From the NCBI GenBank assembly GCA_964633355.1, contig CAZWGO010000001.1:165996-229995 (forward strand): DNA of 64,000 bases. The letters run 5' to 3'. Origin of the DNA: Micavibrio_B sp964633355 (GTDB lineage: Bacteria > Pseudomonadota > Alphaproteobacteria > Micavibrionales > Micavibrionaceae). Shown here one piece after another: positions 59,515-64,000 of this stretch. The notes below the pieces were generated by a model. The model saw only the letters and a program-made list of their open reading frames with translations. It had not been told where the DNA came from and did not search any database. Position 1 is the first letter of the stretch. Each line of letters begins with the position of its first letter. The translations under genes and the position numbers were made by a program.

Positions 59515-61614
59515 TTAAACATTCCCCAATGTTTTAATCCGCGCTTTGGGATGAATCTCGTTTTGCGACATGACAACGGTTTGTGGGCGGAAGCGTTCGA
59601 TCACCGAGCGCACATAGGGGCGGATACCGGGCGAGGTTAAAAGAACGGGGCTTTCTCCGCTTGATGCAAAGCGGTCGAAGACCGAGCGGACATTGGTGAT
59701 GAATTCCTGCAGGATAGATGGAGCCATGGCGAGTTGTTTATCTTCGCGGTCGCCAATGAGAGAGTCGACAAAAGCCTGTTCCCAGCGCGGTGATAAAGTC
59801 ACCAGCGGCACATGGCCGTGAATATTGAGATTGGCTTCACAAATCTGGCGCGACAATCTGGCCCGGACATGCTCGGTAATCAAGCCGACATTTTTGGTAT
59901 AAGTCGTGGCTTCGGCAACGCCTTCGAGGATGGTTGGTAAGTCGCGGATCGAGACGCGCTCGGACACAAGATTTTGCAATACGCGTTGCAAGCCGCCGAC
60001 CGTGATCTGGTTCGGCACGACATCGGCGACAAGTTTCTGGTATTCTTGCGGCAATTCGTTCAGCAGGCGCTGCGTTTCGCTGTAGGAGAGAAGATCGGAC
60101 ATATTGTCTTTGATGATCTCGGTAATATGCGTCGTGACGACTGTCGAAGTATCGACAACTGTATAGCCTTTGAAATGAGCTTCTTCGCGATAGCGTTCAT
60201 CGATCCACATAGCGGGCAGGCCGAAGGTAGGCTCGACCGTGCTTTCCCCGGGAAGGGCAATCGGCTCGCCTGCAGGGTCCATGCACATCAGCATACCCGG
60301 GCGGACTTCGCCGCGACCTGCTTCGATTTCCTTGATGCGCACGGTGTAAACATTCGCAGGGAGTTGCAAATTATCCTGAATGCGAACGGCAGGAAGAATA
60401 TAGCCCATGTCTTCGGCAAGCTGGCGGCGCAGGCCTTTGATCTGATCGGGCAGGCGCATACCGGCCTCTCCTTGAACAAGCGGCAAAAGAGCATAGCCAA
60501 GTTCGAGGCGGATCGTATCCATGGCGAGTGATTTTGAAATTGGTTCCTCGGCAGGCTTTGAGGCTTGCGTAATCGCAAGCTGATCCGCGACTTTCGTTTC
60601 CTTGATAATTTCATCGCGTTTGAAAGACTGGTACGCGATAAATCCGATCACGGCAGATAAAAATACGAAGGGCAAAAGAGGCATGCCGGGGATCAGGCCG
60701 AAGGCAAGGATCAAGCCTGAAGAAGCGGCCAAGGCACGCGGGTAACGGCTGAACTGATCCATCAAGGCTTCATCAGCCGAGCCTTCGACACCGGCTTTGG
60801 ACACTAAAAGACCCGCCGCGACCGACACGACCAATGCCGGAATTTGCGACACCAAGCCATCACCGATAGAGAGAACGGTATAAGTTTGCGCGGAGTCTGC
60901 AAGCGACATGTCATGCACGGAAGAGCCGATAATAATTCCGCCGATCAAATTAATGAATGTAATCAAAAGTCCGGCGATTGCGTCCCCGCGCACGAATTGC
61001 GCCGCACCGTCCATGGCCCCGAAGAAAGTGCTTTCCTGTTGTAATTCAGAGCGTTTGGTCTTGGCTTCTTCTTCGGTAATGAGGCCCGCCGACATGTCAG
61101 AATCGATCGCCATTTGTTTGCCGGGCATGGCGTCCAAGCTGAAACGCGCGGCGACTTCCGCGATACGTCCCGAACCCTTGGTGATAACGATAAAATTGAC
61201 GATGATCAAAATGGAGAAGACGATACCGCCGACGACATAGTTATCGCGGATCATAAACGTGCCAAAGGCTTCGATGATATGACCGGCGGCATCCTTACCG
61301 GTTTGGCCTTCCGATAAAATCAAACGCGTCGAGGCGATATTAAGGCCAAGCCGCATCGCGGTCGTAATCAGCAGGATCGTCGGAAAGGTCGAGAATTCCA
61401 AAGGCTTTCTGATAAATAGCGTTATCATCAAAACCATCATCGACGCTGTAATGGAAACGGCGAGTCCCATATCAACGATGGCGGGGGGCATCGGCACCAT
61501 CATGAACATCAGAATGATGACAATGCCAAGCGCGAGCGCGAAATCTCCGCGAAGCAGGACGCTGGCGGCAGATTTAGGGCTGTTCATATTGGCGGGCAGG
61601 GACGGTGGCGGCAT
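59515..61614 (-). CDS. flhA: Flagellar export gate protein FlhA
   Basis: The 699-residue protein has about eight N-terminal membrane helices and the FHIPEP-region motif (RDNYVVGGIVFSILIIVNF, MPGKQMAIDSDMSAG). A large cytoplasmic domain (about 340-699) follows with TVEPTFGLPAMWI. FlhA forms the nonameric export gate. The start MPPPSLPANM is plausible. It is monocistronic here, between repeats and an orphan gene. Confidence 0.96.
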   Translation of the reverse strand: MPPPSLPANMNSPKSAASVLLRGDFALALGIVIILMFMMVPMPPAIVDMGLAVSITASMMVLMITLFIRKPLEFSTFPTILLITTAMRLGLNIASTRLILSEGQTGKDAAGHIIEAFGTFMIRDNYVVGGIVFSILIIVNFIVITKGSGRIAEVAARFSLDAMPGKQMAIDSDMSAGLITEEEAKTKRSELQQESTFFGAMDGAAQFVRGDAIAGLLITFINLIGGIIIGSSVHDMSLADSAQTYTVLSIGDGLVSQIPALVVSVAAGLLVSKAGVEGSADEALMDQFSRYPRALAASSGLILAFGLIPGMPLLPFVFLSAVIGFIAYQSFKRDEIIKETKVADQLAITQASKPAEEPISKSLAMDTIRLELGYALLPLVQGEAGMRLPDQIKGLRRQLAEDMGYILPAVRIQDNLQLPANVYTVRIKEIEAGRGEVRPGMLMCMDPAGEPIALPGESTVEPTFGLPAMWIDERYREEAHFKGYTVVDTSTVVTTHITEIIKDNMSDLLSYSETQRLLNELPQEYQKLVADVVPNQITVGGLQRVLQNLVSERVSIRDLPTILEGVAEATTYTKNVGLITEHVRARLSRQICEANLNIHGHVPLVTLSPRWEQAFVDSLIGDREDKQLAMAPSILQEFITNVRSVFDRFASSGESPVLLTSPGIRPYVRSVIERFRPQTVVMSQNEIHPKARIKTLGNV

Positions 61615-61678
61615 TCTGTTGATTCTAACCCAGTTTCGTTAATAAGAAAACCAAATCACCAATAGCATTTAGATTTAT

Positions 61679-61738
61679 GCTTCCCCCGCGAAAGCGGGGG
61701 TCTAAAACCAAGAAGATCCCCGCTTTCGCGCGGAAAAC
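61679..61738. repeat. Paired REP-like element, TTCCCC end type
   Basis: TTCCCCCGC/GCGGGGGTCT and AGATCCCCGC/GCGCGGAAAA in inverted arrangement, with outer ends TTCC/GGAA as at 26541-26604. Confidence 0.65.
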
Positions 61739-61822
61739 ATAGCTAGAATGTAGGTTATATCTATTGCTTTTTGTTTCCATATTTTATAAGCATCAATTCT
61801 GTTTTTTATTGAGTAAAGACAA

Positions 61823-62185
61823 ATGACCGTATACAAAGACCCGAACGTACCGCTTGAAGCCACTCATTTAAACTATTTTCGCTGGGTACGGCTGATAGCC
61901 GATTTGCAAGATGGCGGAATTACCTGCATCTATAACGGCTATTCCCGCCAGTTGGTGGCGGAAGGCGTGTCAAAGGCGGCAGCTCTGCCTTCCCGCAGTA
62001 TCAAAAGAATGACGGCGATCGGTTCTTTGACCGAGGTCTATATCGAATGCTGCCTTGGTCAGGATATGGGGACATATACGTTGAAAAGCGGGATGAACGA
62101 AATAATCGAAGTTCTTGAACGCGAAGGCTTGCCGTTACCGGAAACGGTTAGTCGCAATGAGATGCCGGTTTTAAAAGCCTGCTAA
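61823..62185 (+). CDS. Unknown protein, 120 residues
   Basis: The product is soluble, with no signal peptide, and includes HLNYFRWVRLIADLQ, three cysteines and a helical C-terminus. No family recognised. It lies between flhA and flbD but on the opposite strand, so a flagellar role is not indicated. The start has only a weak AGTAAAG region upstream. Confidence 0.55.
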   Translation: MTVYKDPNVPLEATHLNYFRWVRLIADLQDGGITCIYNGYSRQLVAEGVSKAAALPSRSIKRMTAIGSLTEVYIECCLGQDMGTYTLKSGMNEIIEVLEREGLPLPETVSRNEMPVLKAC

Positions 62186-62275
62186 AATTCCGATCAGGAA
62201 AAGCCAGAAAGCAGCAGGCAGGATGACAAATCCTGTAATGCGCAGCGCGAGTAAAGTTGCGATTTCTCTGTTCAT
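62171..62275 (-). CDS. Possible tiny membrane protein, 34 residues
   Basis: A frame from ATG 62275 reads a charged N-terminus (MNREIATLLALR) and one hydrophobic segment. It is downstream of flbD on the same strand and overlaps the end of the opposite-strand orphan gene. No ribosome binding site is evident, so it may be chance. Confidence 0.25.
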   Translation of the reverse strand: MNREIATLLALRITGFVILPAAFWLFLIGILAGF

Positions 62276-62350
62276 GAAAAAGATGCTATCGCGATTCGAA
62301 TCGGTCTGGAAGAAGATGATGTGCTGCGATGCCGCTATTGCGGTGCGGTA

Positions 62351-63730
62351 TCAGCCCGCTTCCGGGATATCCAGACCTTCATCCTTATATTGCGCGAGTT
62401 TATTGCGCAAAGTGCGGATAGAGATGCCAAGAATATTGGCGGCGTGGGTGCGGTTGCCCAGCGTATGATCGAGCGTGTTAATGATCATATCGCGTTCGAC
62501 TTCGGCAATAGTGCGGCCAACAAGGTTTTCGACGGCTCCCGGGTTTTGCACCGAAGGCGTCGATGCTGCAGCGGAAGAAACACCTGCAGGATCGGGTGCT
62601 TTAGTCGCGGCAGGGGCATTGGCCTGGGCCATGCTGCCTTGAATATTGATCGCCGAGGCTTCGATATCGTCTTCCATCGAGACAAGCACAGCCCGGTGCA
62701 TCGTGTTTTCAAGTTCGCGAATATTGCCGCGCCAATGGTGATTGGTCACTTTCACCTTGGCTTCTTCAGATAGGTTTTTCTTTAATACGCCATTCAGCTC
62801 AGCGTATTTCTCCGCAAAGAATTGAGCGAGCGGAGCGATATCGCTCTTACGTTCACGCAGCGCAGGCAGGCGGATATTAACCACGTTCAAGCGGAAATAT
62901 AAGTCTTCGCGAAACTCGCCTTTGGAAACGGATTCTTCCAGATTGCGGTTCGATGTCGCGATAATACGGACATCGACTTTAACGGCATCGTTATTGCCGA
63001 TGCGGGTAATCTCACGTTCCTGAATGGCACGAAGAAGTTTCGATTGCAAAAGCGGGTGCATTTCAGAAACTTCATCAAGGAGCAAAGTGCCTCCATTGGC
63101 TTCTTCGAATTTACCAAGACGGCGCGAAACCGCACCTGTAAAAGCGCCTTTTTCATGGCCGAAAAGCTCGGACTCTAAAAGGCTTTCGGGAATGGCCGCG
63201 CAGTTGATCGCGATAAACGGCCCGTTACCGCGCTTGGATTTACGGTGGATGTAGGAAGACATGACTTCCTTGCCGGTACCTGACTCGCCCGTGATCAAAA
63301 TGGTGGCCTCGGATGGGGCGACTTTATCGGCGACAGCGAGAACGCTTTTCATCGCCGGATCGTTTGCGATCATTGCATTGGATTCTTGAGTGACGGCTTC
63401 TAAGATCGCCGCGATTAAGTCAGCGTCCGGCGGCAGGGGAACATATTCTTTCGCGCCTTCCTGAATGGCTTTAACGGCGGTTCTGGCATCAGTGCCGATA
63501 CCGCAAGCGACGACAGGCACATAAATACGTTCGTTCTTAAGGGCCTGAATAAATTCACCGATCTTTTGTTTGACGTCGATCATGATGACGTCGGCGCCTT
63601 TGGCGTTGCGCAGCGCGCCGAGGGCGGTCTCCGCATCTTCACAATGCAAAACCTTGGCGCCGCGAGCTAAGGCGATTTTACCCGCCGCGCTTATATAGCC
63701 CTCTAATTGCCCAACGATCATAAGACGCAT
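62351..63730 (-). CDS. flbD: Sigma-54-dependent flagellar regulator FlbD
   Basis: The 459-residue protein has a short receiver-like N-terminus (1-110). The AAA+ sigma-54 interaction domain follows (GESGTGKE, FGHEKGAFTGA with the GAFTGA loop, GGTLLLDEVSEM). A C-terminal Fis-type HTH (THAANILGISIRTLRNKL) comes after an Ala/Pro linker. In Caulobacter FlbD, with FliX, activates late flagellar genes. It is transcribed just after fliN, as in related genomes. Confidence 0.9.
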   Translation of the reverse strand: MRLMIVGQLEGYISAAGKIALARGAKVLHCEDAETALGALRNAKGADVIMIDVKQKIGEFIQALKNERIYVPVVACGIGTDARTAVKAIQEGAKEYVPLPPDADLIAAILEAVTQESNAMIANDPAMKSVLAVADKVAPSEATILITGESGTGKEVMSSYIHRKSKRGNGPFIAINCAAIPESLLESELFGHEKGAFTGAVSRRLGKFEEANGGTLLLDEVSEMHPLLQSKLLRAIQEREITRIGNNDAVKVDVRIIATSNRNLEESVSKGEFREDLYFRLNVVNIRLPALRERKSDIAPLAQFFAEKYAELNGVLKKNLSEEAKVKVTNHHWRGNIRELENTMHRAVLVSMEDDIEASAINIQGSMAQANAPAATKAPDPAGVSSAAASTPSVQNPGAVENLVGRTIAEVERDMIINTLDHTLGNRTHAANILGISIRTLRNKLAQYKDEGLDIPEAG

Positions 63731-63770
63731 GAAGTATTACCTGATTTGGTTGATAGGAGTATTGAGTTTA

Positions 63771-64000
63771 TTAGCCTTGATCGGATTTGACAATCTCGGT
63801 CATGGTAACGCCCAGACGATCTTCGACGACGACGACTTCGCCGCGGGCCACAAGGCGGTTATTGACGTAAATATCTATAGCTTCACCAACTTTCCTATCC
63901 AGCTCGACAACAGCACCGCGGCCCAGTTTCAAAAGCTGCGAAACTTTCATATTGGATCGGCCAAGTACGGCGGAAAACTGGACAGGAATATCGTAAATGG
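63771..64000 (-). CDS. fliN: Flagellar motor switch protein FliN (partial, N-terminus off the window)
   Basis: The visible C-terminal 75 residues read YDIPVQFSAVLGRSNMKVSQL, then LKLGRGAVVELD, INVNNRLVARGEVVVVED-like strands and the end RLGVTMTEIVKSD. This is the SpoA domain of FliN. It forms the cytoplasmic C-ring with FliG and FliM. FlbD follows 40 bases after the stop. Confidence 0.9.
   Translation of the reverse strand, partial: IYDIPVQFSAVLGRSNMKVSQLLKLGRGAVVELDRKVGEAIDIYVNNRLVARGEVVVVEDRLGVTMTEIVKSDQG

Overview
The window looks like chromosomal DNA of a flagellated alphaproteobacterium. The marker genes are the Caulobacter-type regulators CtrA (44523-45224), ChpT (19299-19967), MipZ (21067-21903), a TipF-like degenerate EAL protein (41449-42747) and FlbD (62351-63730), next to flagellar export and placement genes and a compact chemotaxis operon. 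The genus cannot be read from the sequence. A lineage near Rhodospirillales or Micavibrionales is only a guess.

Layout. 1-2.6 kb: a partial glutaredoxin-like membrane protein, a probable structured RNA leader ahead of a 37-residue membrane protein, two LprI-like secreted proteins and repeat DNA. 2.6-5.3 kb: a lipoprotein, lepA and an I78 peptidase inhibitor. 5.4-11.6 kb: three large proteins I do not recognise and a small HTH-like protein. 11.7-13.6 kb: purH and a small membrane protein. 13.6-21.9 kb: cheR, cheB, cheY, cheW and cheA, then chpT, galU and mipZ, all on the minus strand. 22-26.9 kb: an aminopeptidase P, a possibly leaderless orphan gene, a GGDEF/EAL protein, a repeat-rich spacer and rpsU. 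27-28.5 kb: another orphan protein. 28.7-40.5 kb: the yejABEF peptide importer, interleaved with kdsB, an O-antigen ligase-like gene, a phosphatase, an M20 hydrolase, argB and an acetyltransferase. 40.6-45.2 kb: HAD hydrolase, tipF, pyrD, pgsA and ctrA. 45.4-51.5 kb: fliI, fliJ, two Sel1-repeat proteins and a FliK-like protein. 51.5-54.5 kb: small housekeeping genes. 54.5-64 kb: flhG, flhF, a methyltransferase, a putative zinc protease, a repeat-rich spacer, a VOC protein, flhA, an orphan, flbD and partial fliN.

How the genes fit together. CtrA is phosphorylated through ChpT and in related bacteria drives flagellar and chemotaxis genes. A perfect TTAA-N7-TTAA CtrA-type site lies upstream of flhF, another overlaps the start of tipF, and a near-perfect one sits between chpT and cheA. 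FlhF, FlhG, TipF and MipZ would place the flagellum and the division site. FlbD would switch on late flagellar genes. FliI, FliJ, FlhA, the FliK-like protein and FliN belong to the export and motor apparatus.

The least explained material is the group of large orphan proteins (5.4-11.3 kb, with another at 27.0-28.5 kb), the folded RNA leader at about 441-608, and a composite non-coding repeat. That repeat is present in three copies (2.1-2.4, 26.1-26.5 and 58.4-58.7 kb). Numerous paired palindromic (REPIN-like) elements occupy the gene borders. I saw no tRNA, rRNA, CRISPR array or intact insertion sequence.
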